Assembly: GCA_015233565.1 (NCBI GenBank) | Contig: JADFXM010000001.1 | Coordinates: 1 to 64,000 of the forward strand | DNA length: 64,000 nucleotides | Source of the DNA: Candidatus Rifleibacteriota bacterium | GTDB lineage: Bacteria; Muiribacteriota; Ozemobacteria; Ozemobacterales; Ozemobacteraceae | Direction of reading: 5' to 3' | Shown here: positions 26,765-36,769 of the stretch, in pieces | Layout: every line of letters starts with the position of its first letter | Position numbering within the stretch: the first letter of the stretch is position 1 | Notes under the pieces: generated by a model | Told to the model about the DNA's origin: nothing | Seen by the model: the letters and a program-made list of their open reading frames with translations, nothing else | The model's database searches: none | Position numbers and translations under genes: made by a program

Positions 26765-28024
26765 CTAGCTCTGGTTGTCAATACGAAACGAAGAAACCAT
26801 TGAAAGGATTTTTCGTGGAAGTTCCACGCTTATCTTGACACCATTTTCACTCCATTCCTGAGATTTGACTATCCCAATTGAAAGAATTTGTTTGCAAATT
26901 GGCGAATTTCCCGGAATCAGGAGTTCAACCAATTGGTATTCTCTCTTCATGATTTCGTCAAATTTGAAGAGCAAATCTCCAAGCCCAATTTTTTCTTTGG
27001 CCGAAATATAAATCCCTTCCGGGTATTTGGTTTTGAAAATATTGATTGTTTCAGGAGCTGACTTATCAGTTTTGTTGAAAACCAGGATGATTTCTTTTTC
27101 AAGAGCTTCTATTTGTAAAAGCACATCACGGACGACAGCGATCCTGTTTTCGGTGTCAGAGGAGGAAATATCACTCACAAGAATAACCACCTGGGAATTG
27201 ATAACATCTTCAAGAGTTGCTCTGAAAGCTTTTACAAGATTGTGCGGAAGTTTTTTTATGAAGCCAACTGTGTCCGAAAGAACGCAAAATCTTCCACTGG
27301 GTAAATTTACTCTTCTGGCTGTTGGATCGAGGGTTGTAAAAAGCCCGTCGTTAACAGTTACTTCACTCCCGCAAAGAGAGTTTAAAAGAGTTGATTTTCC
27401 AGCGTTAGTATATCCAACAAGTGCAAAAAGCGGCGCAAGATTTTCGATTCTCTTTTGTCTTAATAATCTACGATTTTCTACAACTTTTTCAAGTTCCCGC
27501 TTCAATCTGACAATTTTGAATTTTAAAACTCTCCGATCTGCTTCAATCTTGGTTTCGCCGGGCCCCTTGAGACCTATTCCTCCTCTTTGCCTGGAAAGTG
27601 CTGAGTACCCTCCAGCCAAGCGAAGGAGTTGATACTGCATTCTGGCCAGTTCAACTTGCATTTTTCCTTCACGACTTGAAGCCACATTTGCGAAGATTTC
27701 CAGGATAACTCCTGTGCGATCAGAAACCGTTGTTTCCGTTCCTTCTTCTAACTTTCTTACTTGAAGTGCAGACAATTCATCATCAGCGACTATATGGTCA
27801 ACATCTGCTTCTTCAACAAAACGTTTCAGTTCCTGGATTTTTCCATCTCCAAAATAAGAAACTCTGTCAAATCGAGGACGTTTTTGTACAATGCTCGAAA
27901 CCACGGAATAAGCTGCCGTTCTCAAAAGTTCCCGAAGCTCATCCAGATTTGCCTGAATCTCTTCATCAGTCTGTTCGGGCGTCTGGACCGCAATTATTAC
28001 AACTGTTCCTTTGATTTCAGTCAT
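26765..28024 (-). CDS. hflX: GTPase HflX
   Basis: 419-residue ribosome-associated GTPase that splits and rescues stalled ribosomes under stress, as known for the family. Visible parts: an N-terminal HflX domain with GGIGLKGPGETKIEADRR, then the G1 motif GYTNAGKST, G2/Sw1 FTTLDPT, G3 DTVGF, and G4 NKTD. Length is normal. It lies three bases downstream of pyk, so the two are co-transcribed. Confidence 0.95.
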   Translation of the reverse strand: MTEIKGTVVIIAVQTPEQTDEEIQANLDELRELLRTAAYSVVSSIVQKRPRFDRVSYFGDGKIQELKRFVEEADVDHIVADDELSALQVRKLEEGTETTVSDRTGVILEIFANVASSREGKMQVELARMQYQLLRLAGGYSALSRQRGGIGLKGPGETKIEADRRVLKFKIVRLKRELEKVVENRRLLRQKRIENLAPLFALVGYTNAGKSTLLNSLCGSEVTVNDGLFTTLDPTARRVNLPSGRFCVLSDTVGFIKKLPHNLVKAFRATLEDVINSQVVILVSDISSSDTENRIAVVRDVLLQIEALEKEIILVFNKTDKSAPETINIFKTKYPEGIYISAKEKIGLGDLLFKFDEIMKREYQLVELLIPGNSPICKQILSIGIVKSQEWSENGVKISVELPRKILSMVSSFRIDNQS

Positions 28025-28027
28025 AGA

Positions 28028-29443
28028 TTAATAGACTTTGTGCAATTTGATCATGTTTGTGTTTCCCTTAACTCCGAGCGGGACACCTGCAACAATCATA
28101 ATTATATCCCCTGAAGAAAAAAACTTCCCGCCTTTCAAAACAGTTTCGGCATACCCAATCATCGCATCAGTGTTTCTTAGATCTGGAACGAGAATTGATT
28201 CCACTCCCCAACTAAGCGCAAGGCGACGACATGTTGATTCGACCGGAGTCATCGCAATAATCGAAACCGGCGGATGGTATTTTGAAATATTTCGGGCAGT
28301 ATTGCCACTATGGGTAAAAGTTACAATGGCCTTTGCTTTAGCATCAACCGCAGCTTCGCAAGCTGAATGGGCAATGATATCTTCGATCTCATGCTTCACT
28401 TCAGGCATCATGTCTCCGTAGGCTGGCTTTTCAAGCAACATTTTTTCAGCTTCACAAGCAATTGCAGACATGACCTTTACAGCTTCAACTGGATTTTCTC
28501 CGCTGGCGGTTTCTCCGGAAAGCATTACAGCATCAGAACCGTCAAGAATTGCATTGAAAACATCAGTGGTTTCAGCTCGAGTGGGTCTCGAATTCTGAAT
28601 CATCGATTCGAGCATTTGAGTAGCAGTAATTGCCACAATGCCTCTTCTGGAGCATCTGTTCAAAATCGACTTTTGAATTGTCGGCACCTGCTCAATAGGG
28701 ACTTCCACACCCAGATCACCACGGGCTATCATTATCCCGCCGGTTACACTCAAAATATTCTCCAGATCAGCAATAGCCTCAGGTTTTTCAATTTTAGCAA
28801 TTATTCTTGGACTGGCTTTCCCTATAAGACTCTTTAAGGTCTTAATATCTTCAGCTTTCCGAACAAAAGAAAGTGCAACGAAATCTAAATCTTCTTTTAT
28901 AATAAACTCAAGATCTTTTTTATCTTTGACAGTAATTGTTTCAATGGAAAGATTTATTCCAGGCATATTCATGCCCTTTTTGTCCTTAAGTACACCACCT
29001 TGAAGGATTTCGAAATCAACTGAATCGGTGTTTTTTTCAATTGCACGCAAGCTGATATTCCCATCATCAAGTAAAACAACATCGCCCTTTTTAAGATCTT
29101 TCACCAAATGAGGATAAGTTGATCCTACTGTGGTATTGTCTCCAGGAAGGTCCGGATTTTCGGAAATAGTAAATTTATTTCCTTTTTTTAATTCAACTTG
29201 ACCTCCTGGAAATTTTCCTACTCGGATTTTGGGACCACATAGATCCCCGAGGATTCCAATATTGGCTCCAAGTGCTCGCGAAATCTCTCTGATCAAAACA
29301 ATTAGAGCTTTATGGCTTTCATGGGTTCCATGTGAAAAATTCAGCCTGAAAACGTTACAACCATTTTTTATCAATTCAGTAATTACTTCTTTTGAACTGG
29401 ATGATGGTCCTAGGGTGGCTATTATTTTCGTTCTTTTATTCAT
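28028..29443 (-). CDS. pyk: pyruvate kinase
   Basis: 471 residues; final ATP-forming step of glycolysis, phosphoenolpyruvate to pyruvate. Family marks include the N-terminal TKIIATLGPSS, NVFRLNFSHG, the active-site lysine motif IIAKIEKPEAI, MIARGDLGVEVP, MLESMI and the C-terminal domain. ATG at 29443 is chosen; a GTG three codons upstream is an alternative, and GAGG sits only a few bases before the ATG. HflX follows at once. A palindrome (29500-29521) lies in its upstream region and might be an operator. Confidence 0.95.
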   Translation of the reverse strand: MNKRTKIIATLGPSSSSKEVITELIKNGCNVFRLNFSHGTHESHKALIVLIREISRALGANIGILGDLCGPKIRVGKFPGGQVELKKGNKFTISENPDLPGDNTTVGSTYPHLVKDLKKGDVVLLDDGNISLRAIEKNTDSVDFEILQGGVLKDKKGMNMPGINLSIETITVKDKKDLEFIIKEDLDFVALSFVRKAEDIKTLKSLIGKASPRIIAKIEKPEAIADLENILSVTGGIMIARGDLGVEVPIEQVPTIQKSILNRCSRRGIVAITATQMLESMIQNSRPTRAETTDVFNAILDGSDAVMLSGETASGENPVEAVKVMSAIACEAEKMLLEKPAYGDMMPEVKHEIEDIIAHSACEAAVDAKAKAIVTFTHSGNTARNISKYHPPVSIIAMTPVESTCRRLALSWGVESILVPDLRNTDAMIGYAETVLKGGKFFSSGDIIMIVAGVPLGVKGNTNMIKLHKVY

Positions 29444-29499
29444 ATTCCTCACGTTTCCATTTCGAAAAGATCTCGATAAGTAAAATTATAGATACTGTT

Positions 29500-29521
29500 T
29501 GGCAATTAGCTAAAATTGCCA
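29500..29521. promoter_or_regulatory. 8-bp inverted repeat upstream of pyk
   Basis: TGGCAATT (29500-29507) and AATTGCCA (29514-29521) are a perfect inverted repeat with a six-base spacer. It lies 57 bases ahead of the pyk start and about 180 ahead of the divergent TPR gene, so it could be an operator. No regulator can be named. Confidence 0.35.
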
Positions 29522-29703
29522 TCACTCTCAACATTCTGAGTATGAGAAGACACAATAAATGTTACTCAATTTATTTATACAAGTAAATCAAAATTGTTAG
29601 TTTTAGCTTTTTTAAATTAAACCCCGAAATTTCTCTATAATGAGAGCATCTATTTGTCGATAATTCTAAGGAATAGAATAGATTATATCCGGAGGCAATA
29701 CGA

Positions 29704-31296
29704 ATGAAAAAGCTTTATTTTTCACTTTTCATTTCATTCTGCTTTGCCTTTTCCTGTCAGGCCCTTACCCTTGATAACCTCCCCGAATATCAGGATGCGG
29801 GAATGCGATGTTATGTCAAGGGAACTCAAAAACTTCAGGAACAGGACTATGTAGGAGCAATGGAAGAGCTAAGAAAGGCTGTAAAAACCAGACCAGACAT
29901 GGCTGAAGCCTTTCACAACCTTGGCTACGCATTGGAAAAGACTGGACAAATTCGTGAGGCAGTCTCGGCCTATGAGCGTGCAGTAGCTTTAAAACCAAGT
30001 TACGCTTCAGCAATGAATAACCTGGGTTATCTTCTTGCTACAATGGAAAACGATATTCCCAGAGCAATCCAACTTTGTTCCAGAGCAGTGGAAATAGACC
30101 CCGCTTCAGCTAATTTCCGTGATTCGCTTGGTTGGGCCTGTTACAAAGCAGGAAAAGCAGAAGAAGCCGAGCTTCATTTTCGAACAGCTATCAAGCTGGA
30201 TCCTTCTTTCGCAAAAGCGTATTTTAATCTGGGAATTTGCCAATTCAACAGGAAAAATTTTGAAGACGCAGCTCATACTTTTTCAACCGTAGTACAACTC
30301 AATTCGAACTTTATTAAAGCTTACATTCCTCTTGGAGCATGCTACGAAGCTATGAAACAGAGTAATCGTGCCCTATACGTATATCAGCAGGCACTTTCCC
30401 GAGCTCCAGAGGGCTCGCAGGTGAAAAATTTCCTCCAAAAACAAATCAAAAAACTCAATTCGAGCCAGAAATCATTTTATTTTTCCAATGCCAAACAAAT
30501 TCAATCAAGTTCCAAGCTTGCAGACTTTGTTGCAAGAAAAGGGAAAAGTGGAAATATGACTGCTAGTTTCATGGCTCAAAAAAGCATCGACCCCTTGGAA
30601 TCTTCAGGGTCATTCACTCCTGCCAGCATTGAATCAGCAAATTTAAGCCATGCAAGTTTCGAGGTTCCCGATGCACCAGCATTTTCCGGAAAAATTTCCT
30701 CAGTCAGAACCTCTCATTCCACTAACGAAAATGAGTTGAGTTTTTCCCAGGAACGCGAGCTTGAAAAGCGCTATGCCTTGTGCAATTCATATATTGAAAA
30801 GGGCTTGATCCAGGATGCAGTAAACGATCTGGAAAAAATTGTTACTGTCGGAAGAGATTCAGGGACCGCACGACAAGCCAAAAACCTCCTATTAAAAGCC
30901 CGAAAAATGCTTGATGAAAGAAGTAGAGAAAATGCAGAAACACATTTATCAATGGGAAAAGACTTCATCAGAGCTGGAAAATATGACATGGCCGAAGCGG
31001 AAATTTCCAAGGCAATCAGCATAAAACCTGAGTATGCTGAAGCCCACAAAGACCTTGCCGTTCTACAGTACAATCTCGGAAGATTGAAAGAAGCTTATGA
31101 GGAAAGCAAACGAGCAATAGCTCTAGATAAGACTCTTAAAGAGGCATATGTGGTTCTGGCTTCATTGTATTCTAAAAAGGGAAGAAAAGATGACGCCTTG
31201 AGAATGCTCCGAAAAGTAAAAGAAATCGGCGGTGAAAGAAATGCAGTCGACGATTTGGCAGATCGGATGATTTCTTCAATCTCTTCAGAGTCTTAA
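29704..31296 (+). CDS. exported TPR-repeat protein
   Basis: 530 residues with GGAGG seven bases ahead of the ATG. Residues 1-20 are a signal peptide (MKKLYFSLFISFCFAFSCQA). About six TPR repeats fill residues 30-240 and further ones fill 390-510; the middle 150 residues are low-complexity and Ser-rich. It likely acts in the periplasm as a scaffold in envelope or pilus/secretion assembly. pgeF and pdxJ follow on the same strand. Confidence 0.87.
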   Translation: MKKLYFSLFISFCFAFSCQALTLDNLPEYQDAGMRCYVKGTQKLQEQDYVGAMEELRKAVKTRPDMAEAFHNLGYALEKTGQIREAVSAYERAVALKPSYASAMNNLGYLLATMENDIPRAIQLCSRAVEIDPASANFRDSLGWACYKAGKAEEAELHFRTAIKLDPSFAKAYFNLGICQFNRKNFEDAAHTFSTVVQLNSNFIKAYIPLGACYEAMKQSNRALYVYQQALSRAPEGSQVKNFLQKQIKKLNSSQKSFYFSNAKQIQSSSKLADFVARKGKSGNMTASFMAQKSIDPLESSGSFTPASIESANLSHASFEVPDAPAFSGKISSVRTSHSTNENELSFSQERELEKRYALCNSYIEKGLIQDAVNDLEKIVTVGRDSGTARQAKNLLLKARKMLDERSRENAETHLSMGKDFIRAGKYDMAEAEISKAISIKPEYAEAHKDLAVLQYNLGRLKEAYEESKRAIALDKTLKEAYVVLASLYSKKGRKDDALRMLRKVKEIGGERNAVDDLADRMISSISSES

Positions 31297-31298
31297 AT

Positions 31299-32003
31299 AT
31301 GCGCCTTGAAAAAATTGAAAATATTACAATTGGATTTTCGGAAAGAAAAGATGGTGACCTGAGTTTTTGGAAAATGACGGATGATGTATTTCGAAAAACA
31401 TGGCAAAAAATTTGTAAAGAAAACCATCTCGATATCCCAGAACCATGCTTTTTAAAACAAGTTCATGAAAATTCAATAATTTCCGTAACTAATCCAGCGT
31501 TATCCGGATTACTGGGGGAAGCAGACGCACTACTATCCTCTTGCAACAAAATAACTCTTGGGATTTTTACCGCCGACTGCCTCCCAGTAATCATATTTGG
31601 TGAAAAAAGCATTTGTGCTATTCATGCTGGTTGGAAGAGCACCCGAATGAATATTACCGGATACTCAATAGCAAAAATGGCTGAAATAGAAGGTTCTTCT
31701 CCATCTAATTTAAAGCTTTTCATGGGGCCATGCATCGGTTCGTGCTGTCTTGAGATGGGAGATGAAATTCCAATCTTTTTTGATGAATCTGATCGCTCTT
31801 TCCGGGGAGCTTTCTCTCATGGTCGTAAATGGCATCTGGATTTGCGCGGGTTAAACTGCATGCAAGCTATCAGCAGAGGAATCAAACCGTCCAATATCTC
31901 TCACCACAATGACTGCACCAAGTGCAAAGTCAATTCATTTTTTTCTTTTAGAGGTGATGAAGGGCGCTCAGGTTCAATGTTTTCTTTTATATCCAGAAAC
32001 TAG
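31299..32003 (+). CDS. pgeF: PgeF/YfiH-type laccase-domain protein
   Basis: 234 residues. Recognised by KQVHENS, FTADCLPVIIF, AIHAGWKST and the C-terminal CTKCKVNSFFSFRGDEG, which carry the His/Cys zinc-binding set of the YfiH/PgeF family. Members were shown to be peptidoglycan-editing factors or purine nucleoside phosphorylase-like enzymes. The start follows the TPR gene stop by two bases with no clear ribosome site, so translational coupling is likely. pdxJ comes next. Confidence 0.9.
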   Translation: MRLEKIENITIGFSERKDGDLSFWKMTDDVFRKTWQKICKENHLDIPEPCFLKQVHENSIISVTNPALSGLLGEADALLSSCNKITLGIFTADCLPVIIFGEKSICAIHAGWKSTRMNITGYSIAKMAEIEGSSPSNLKLFMGPCIGSCCLEMGDEIPIFFDESDRSFRGAFSHGRKWHLDLRGLNCMQAISRGIKPSNISHHNDCTKCKVNSFFSFRGDEGRSGSMFSFISRN

Positions 32004-32056
32004 CGACTTCGAAAAAGCAAATTTGGCTGTGAAATTTTTTTTATGGAGTGAATAAA

Positions 32057-32812
32057 GTGATTAAGCTTGGTGTAAACATTGATCATGTAGCGACATTGAG
32101 ACAGGCCCGAAAAGGCCGGGAACCTGATCCGGTACACGCCGCCGCAATTGCTGAACTAGCTGGAGCGGACGGAATCACGGTGCATTTGAGGGAAGATCGC
32201 CGCCATATCCAAGACCGGGATTTACTAATTTTGCGAGAGAGTGTCAGAACAAGACTCAATCTTGAGATGGCAATCGAAGAAGGTGTTTCACGTATTGCTG
32301 AAGAAATTAAACCAGATATGGCAACACTCGTCCCCGAAAAAAGAGAGGAAGTTACTACCGAAGGTGGCTTAGACGTAATTTCCAATAAAGAAAGAATAAA
32401 GGAAGTAATTGGACGCTTAAAAAAGAGGGGAATTTTGGTTAGCCTCTTCATCGATCCAGAGAGAAAACAAGTTGAAAAATCTGCGAATTTGAAGGCGGAT
32501 TTTATTGAATTTCACACCGGGTGTTTTGCAAACGCTGTCGCTGCTCAACACGAAGAAGAATTAACAAGACTTCACGAAATGGCAGAATTGGCTGTAAAAC
32601 TAGGGTTACGGGTAAATGCAGGCCACGGCTTGAATTATTGGAATGTTGCCGAATTAGTCACAATGGCTGGTTTGGAAGAATTCAATATCGGACATTCGAT
32701 TATTTCTCGCGCGGTCCTGGTCGGCCTTGATAAATCAGTTAAAGAGATGAAAGCAGCTATCAGAGAGGGTGAAATCCTTCTTATTCAAAGAAATAAACTT
32801 TACGAAAAGTAA
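32057..32812 (+). CDS. pdxJ: pyridoxine 5'-phosphate synthase
   Basis: 251 residues. It catalyses the last step of the DXP-dependent vitamin B6 pathway, condensing 1-deoxyxylulose-5-phosphate with aminoacetone-3-phosphate. The start [20 protein letters not shown], then [30 protein letters not shown] and NAGHGLNY are strongly conserved PdxJ motifs. The GTG at 32057 is chosen as GGAG lies eight bases upstream; a GTG at 32048 would overlap that site. Neighbour pgeF is upstream. PdxA was not seen in the window. Confidence 0.95.
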   Translation: MIKLGVNIDHVATLRQARKGREPDPVHAAAIAELAGADGITVHLREDRRHIQDRDLLILRESVRTRLNLEMAIEEGVSRIAEEIKPDMATLVPEKREEVTTEGGLDVISNKERIKEVIGRLKKRGILVSLFIDPERKQVEKSANLKADFIEFHTGCFANAVAAQHEEELTRLHEMAELAVKLGLRVNAGHGLNYWNVAELVTMAGLEEFNIGHSIISRAVLVGLDKSVKEMKAAIREGEILLIQRNKLYEK

Positions 32813-32870
32813 ATTTTAGCCGATAGGGGATGGAAGTTATTTTATCGGCAAGTCCTTTAAGGAGAGTCGT

Positions 32871-34829
32871 ATGTTCAAAATTACGGCACAGGCAATGTAT
32901 CGAAGAACTTTGATGGCTGGAATTACAATATTAATGCTGATTTCAATTTTCGGCTGTACAACTGGGGTAAAAAAGGATCCAGGCTTGATTGATTTTGAAG
33001 CTCCCAATATTCCTACAAATATTGTCGGGCTCGGGAAAGAGAAGGCCGTTGAGATAACATGGAGTTCAAATACGGAAGCTGATCTTGTTGGATACAAAAT
33101 CTACCGATCCAACAACTCGGGAGGACCTTTCACTCTTATCACAACCATTGGTAAAATGCCCGCTCCTATTTATCTTGACAACGATAATCAGAATGGCCTT
33201 GTAAATGACCAATACTATTACTATAAAATCTCAGCCTTTGATACTCAAGGTAAGGAATCCGACTTATCCAGAACAAATGCAGTTCAGGCTCGTGCTGGTC
33301 TTCCTTTTGACCAACGACCACCCAGAGTCGTGAATATTAAAGCCAGAGCTTCAATGGATTCAGTCTATGTAGCTTGGGACAAAGTTACCGGATATAAAAT
33401 CAAAGGTTACAATATCTATAGAGGATTAAGTACATCAGCAGGTGGAGTTGCTTGGATAGCAGCTGTACCTCAAGATCTTCCAGGATTTATTGACACATCT
33501 GTAAGTAAGACTTCTGCTTCCCAATACACATATGTCATTCGGTCTTACAACGATCAATACACAGAAAGCGAAAATTCTGATCCCGTCCAGGTAGTGCTTA
33601 GATCTGGGGATGATACTATTCCAACCATGCCTTATGATGTCACCGTATCAAATGATATTGACCCAATAATTTCCTGGCACAAGCCAATCGTTAACGAAGA
33701 TGGGTCAAGTATTTTCGATGGATTAAATCCTACACTGGATTTAGATGCCTATCTGATTTATCGAGCGAATACAACAGACCGTCTCTTTTCCCTTATAGGA
33801 ATCATTGAAGACAACGGAACTGCCAATCTCACGCAAACCTTCAAGGATATTAACGGAACTCCATATAATTTGTATGGAGTCAGAGCGATCGATCACAACG
33901 GAATGCTCAGCAAGATGAGTTCAATCACTACTCAATCGTCAGATTCCGATATTCCAGCTATCCCAACAGGTGTTTCAGCTTGGTCATCAACTTCTACTGA
34001 AGCGGGAATAAAACTTGCCTGGGATGCTGCCAAAAATGCAACAAGTTATAACATCTACTTTTCAACTGTTGCCGACGGTGGATACACAAAACTAATAGAC
34101 GCTCAACCCCAGTGGACTCTAACCTCTCCCTATGTAATCACTACATATCCAAGCAATTTTGGACAAATTCCAGAAAAAAAGAGCCAAAAACTTGAATTTG
34201 GAATTCCATATTTCTTTAAAATTTCATCAGTTAGTTCTTCTGGAAAGGAAAGTGATTTGAGCCCATATGTTAAATCTTATCCAGGCGGTTTATGGGTAGG
34301 AATCCTGGAAGGGGAAAATTCCAATTGGGGGTTCAACAATAGAAGCGCCATCACAGGATCTGTCGCAGGAGCCTACTTGTTTTTCTCCAGTAAGGATTAC
34401 CCAAATGTGAATTATTACTCCGGAGCAGGATGGGCTCTACTTATAGCCGACACTCTGGGGCCATCCGGAACAGGGGATTCTTATGAATTTGGATTTGGCA
34501 ACTCTTCATCTCTGTATTTCAAAGTGCCATCCCCAACATCAGGTCAATATCGATACAATGTTTATGCTTATTACTATCCCCATACTTCCGGTGGAAACTG
34601 GCGGGTCAGGGTTTCGGAAGAGGGCTTGATACTAACTGCAACACTTTTGGAAAAAGATTTGAATTGCTATGGACAAATTAATCGCGGAAGAACCCAGGTA
34701 GCACTGGGGCAAATACTTGTAAATTCAGGGGTTGTAGGAGTTGATGTTGAAATCACGGCAGTAAATGCAGGTGCAGGCGGTGGAGCAAATCTTTTCCTGG
34801 ACTCCCTCGTTTTCGTAAGAGCTCCATAA
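32871..34829 (+). CDS. FN3-repeat lipoprotein
   Basis: 652 residues; AGGAG precedes the ATG. Lipoprotein signal peptide with lipobox SIFGC (Cys about residue 29). Several FN3-like domains occupy residues about 45-470 (EITWSSNTEADLVGYKIYRS, VYVAWDKVTGYKIKGYNIYRG, LAWDAAKNATSYNIYFS). The last 180 residues form a separate beta-rich domain rich in Gly, Ser and Tyr. It resembles the 20370-22376 lipoprotein in its FN3 units, so both probably face the outside and bind polysaccharide or surface proteins. It follows pdxJ by 58 bases. Confidence 0.85.
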   Translation: MFKITAQAMYRRTLMAGITILMLISIFGCTTGVKKDPGLIDFEAPNIPTNIVGLGKEKAVEITWSSNTEADLVGYKIYRSNNSGGPFTLITTIGKMPAPIYLDNDNQNGLVNDQYYYYKISAFDTQGKESDLSRTNAVQARAGLPFDQRPPRVVNIKARASMDSVYVAWDKVTGYKIKGYNIYRGLSTSAGGVAWIAAVPQDLPGFIDTSVSKTSASQYTYVIRSYNDQYTESENSDPVQVVLRSGDDTIPTMPYDVTVSNDIDPIISWHKPIVNEDGSSIFDGLNPTLDLDAYLIYRANTTDRLFSLIGIIEDNGTANLTQTFKDINGTPYNLYGVRAIDHNGMLSKMSSITTQSSDSDIPAIPTGVSAWSSTSTEAGIKLAWDAAKNATSYNIYFSTVADGGYTKLIDAQPQWTLTSPYVITTYPSNFGQIPEKKSQKLEFGIPYFFKISSVSSSGKESDLSPYVKSYPGGLWVGILEGENSNWGFNNRSAITGSVAGAYLFFSSKDYPNVNYYSGAGWALLIADTLGPSGTGDSYEFGFGNSSSLYFKVPSPTSGQYRYNVYAYYYPHTSGGNWRVRVSEEGLILTATLLEKDLNCYGQINRGRTQVALGQILVNSGVVGVDVEITAVNAGAGGGANLFLDSLVFVRAP

Positions 34830-34864
34830 GAAAAAATTTTTCGAAATATTGGCGCTAAACCTAC

Positions 34865-34907
34865 CGAAGCAATCTCTCTTTGAATTAACAAAAGCGAGAT
34901 TGCTTCG
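34865..34907. terminator. 12-bp hairpin between convergent genes
   Basis: CGAAGCAATCTC (34865-34876) and GAGATTGCTTCG (34896-34907) pair perfectly with a 19-base loop. It lies between two convergent stops (34829 plus, 34958 minus) and may end both transcripts, although no U-run follows on either strand. Confidence 0.55.
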
Positions 34908-34957
34908 CTGGCAGTTGGGAAAAAATCAAACGCAACATTTAAGAAAACATAAGTATT

Positions 34958-36037
34958 TCACATTTTAACGGAATGATAAAATCCTGCAAATGCAACAAAG
35001 GGATTGGTTTTCTTTATTTGGTTGATTATGTTGGAAATATTGCCTTTCTTTAATACATTTTCAAAATCTATCCAGAAAATCTTGTTAAACGGCTTATCGA
35101 AAAAATGAAATGAATAAATTTCGCTAAGCAAAAAATCAGAAGATTTCAGGATTTCGCAAACATTCAAAATATCCGAAGAAGAGGAATTCGAAGCTACAAG
35201 AAGGGTTCCTTTTGAAGAATCCATCTCGTATTCACTTTTTTTATCCCAGTTAGAAATGGTCAAAAACCTCAATGCAAACTTATCGCTTGGAATAATTTCC
35301 GATTGCAGGCAATTGAGATCCTGATCCTGGGCAATCTGTTGTGGTAATATGGCAGCTATTGGCCTGCTTTCAAGCAAGTTTTCAAAAGCCTCTTCCTCGT
35401 AGTTACAAAGCGTAATTTTTACAGGGATATTCAACGAGTTCGCCCATTCCCTAAGCATTTGAAAAAATTCACGAGGAATTAAAATTTCCGAAACATCAAA
35501 AAAACTTTTACAACTTTTACTCACCAGTGCAAATTTTGGAATTTGAAGGCTTTCAGAAACTATTCTGATTTTTCCAGAAATGAAATCTTCCAAAAGTAGT
35601 GAAAAATCAGGATTTCTTATATCGAAAGCTATGAAGGCACTTGGAGCAGATTTTTCATCAAGGGTGCTTAGCACTTGCCTCCATTGCCATTTGAAAGTCA
35701 TGGGAATAGGCTTTCCATATTGAATTCGCGCGGCATTATGGCTTAACCCAAATTTTTCTCCGTAGATCACTAGTTTCTCGTCCACTCCAAGCTTTCTGCA
35801 CGCAGAAACAATTTCAAGAAAAATATTTCTCAAATCTTCTTTGGTAACTCTTTTTGATTGGAATTTGGAAATAAAATCAATTATCTGAGTTTCACGCTTG
35901 GGCGAAAATGTTGGAAGGCCAATTTCAAGCTTTTCTTTAAAAATTTTTTCTGCTATCTCAGCTCTTGAGTCGATTAAATTTATTATTGCTTCATCAATTT
36001 TATCAATTTCACCTCGTAAATTCTCCATATCACTCAT
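34958..36037 (-). CDS. chorismate mutase fused to degenerate prephenate dehydratase/ACT
   Basis: 359 residues laid out like a PheA P-protein. Residues 1-85 are an AroQ-type chorismate mutase (LRGEIDKIDEAIINLIDSR, PKRETQII, IFLEIVSACRKLG) with the key Arg, Lys, Arg-Glu positions mostly kept. Residues 95-265 align to prephenate dehydratase (YGEKFGLSHNAARIQYG like the 'GPEGTFSHxAA' opening). The catalytic TRF motif reads ALRF, so the essential Thr is replaced by Leu. Residues 275-355 resemble the ACT domain (FWIDFENVLK), without the ESRP motif. The mutase may be active while the dehydratase is probably not. The ATG overlaps the thyX stop by one base and has AGGAG upstream. Confidence 0.8.
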   Translation of the reverse strand: MSDMENLRGEIDKIDEAIINLIDSRAEIAEKIFKEKLEIGLPTFSPKRETQIIDFISKFQSKRVTKEDLRNIFLEIVSACRKLGVDEKLVIYGEKFGLSHNAARIQYGKPIPMTFKWQWRQVLSTLDEKSAPSAFIAFDIRNPDFSLLLEDFISGKIRIVSESLQIPKFALVSKSCKSFFDVSEILIPREFFQMLREWANSLNIPVKITLCNYEEEAFENLLESRPIAAILPQQIAQDQDLNCLQSEIIPSDKFALRFLTISNWDKKSEYEMDSSKGTLLVASNSSSSDILNVCEILKSSDFLLSEIYSFHFFDKPFNKIFWIDFENVLKKGNISNIINQIKKTNPFVAFAGFYHSVKM

Positions 36038-36759
36038 TAATTCTCTCCTTGTAATTGCTTTTGCGTTGCATTCCTAGGATATAGCTTACACGAAGGGTCG
36101 TCCTCACGACAAAAAGGGCTCTTATAAGTACATGGCGAACCTGCATAGCGGAAAACCCGTGGAGCAACCGAACGGCATAAATTCAACATTTCGATAGCAA
36201 GTTTTCTAATTTCCCATTGAGCTTTCAAGCAAAGTCTCTGCTCAAAAAAATTAAAAAGAGTGCGAGCATTCATGGTAAACACAATTTTCGTTTCAATAGC
36301 ATTCGGAAATACGTACCTTGCATCTTCACCTCTAACATTCAGCTCACGAAGCTTTTTATAAGCGGCAAGGGTCTTTTCCATTAAGTCCTTGTATACTTTT
36401 AAAGCTTCAGCATCTTTAACTATTTCTGGAGGAACAATGCATGGGAGTTCTTCGAGTTTAGAATACTCCACATATCGCTGGCTTTCCTGAGAATAGGAAG
36501 CAATTCGATGTCTGACAAGTTGATGGGACAAAGCCCGGGAAATTCCGCCGACAGAGAAAGTAAACTGGGCATGTTCAAAAGGAGAAAGGTGATTTCTTCT
36601 TCGCAAGAGTTGAATTAAACGGTCTATTTCTTCTTCTGTTAATCGCTCATTGATTGCAAACGCCGGCAATGAAGAATAACATCTTCTTGCGGCAAGGGCA
36701 ACAATCCTGTCTGGATCCGGAGTGGATCTCAGAAGCACTACGTCTAGTTGTTTTTCCAT
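36037..36759 (-). CDS. thyX: flavin-dependent thymidylate synthase
   Basis: 240 residues. It makes dTMP from dUMP using methylene-tetrahydrofolate and FAD/NADPH, replacing ThyA. The diagnostic RHRxxSxxxxSxR motif is present as VRHRIASYSQESQRYVEY. PDPDRIVALAARRCYSS and the final ALKAQWEIR region are also family marks. No Shine-Dalgarno is seen before the ATG; a GC-rich hairpin ends 10 bases upstream. It is in the minus-strand run after rpmE. Confidence 0.95.
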   Translation of the reverse strand: MEKQLDVVLLRSTPDPDRIVALAARRCYSSLPAFAINERLTEEEIDRLIQLLRRRNHLSPFEHAQFTFSVGGISRALSHQLVRHRIASYSQESQRYVEYSKLEELPCIVPPEIVKDAEALKVYKDLMEKTLAAYKKLRELNVRGEDARYVFPNAIETKIVFTMNARTLFNFFEQRLCLKAQWEIRKLAIEMLNLCRSVAPRVFRYAGSPCTYKSPFCREDDPSCKLYPRNATQKQLQGEN

Positions 36760-36769
36760 ATATTAAAAT

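Noticed and set aside
27027-27632. 201-codon plus-strand frame
   Set aside because: Lies wholly inside hflX on the other strand and has no motif.
28367-28837. 156-codon plus-strand frame
   Set aside because: Shadow of pyk.
29500-29521. TTGGCAA as a sigma-54 -24 element before the exported TPR gene
   Set aside because: No TTGC at the right spacing; it is better explained as half of an inverted repeat.
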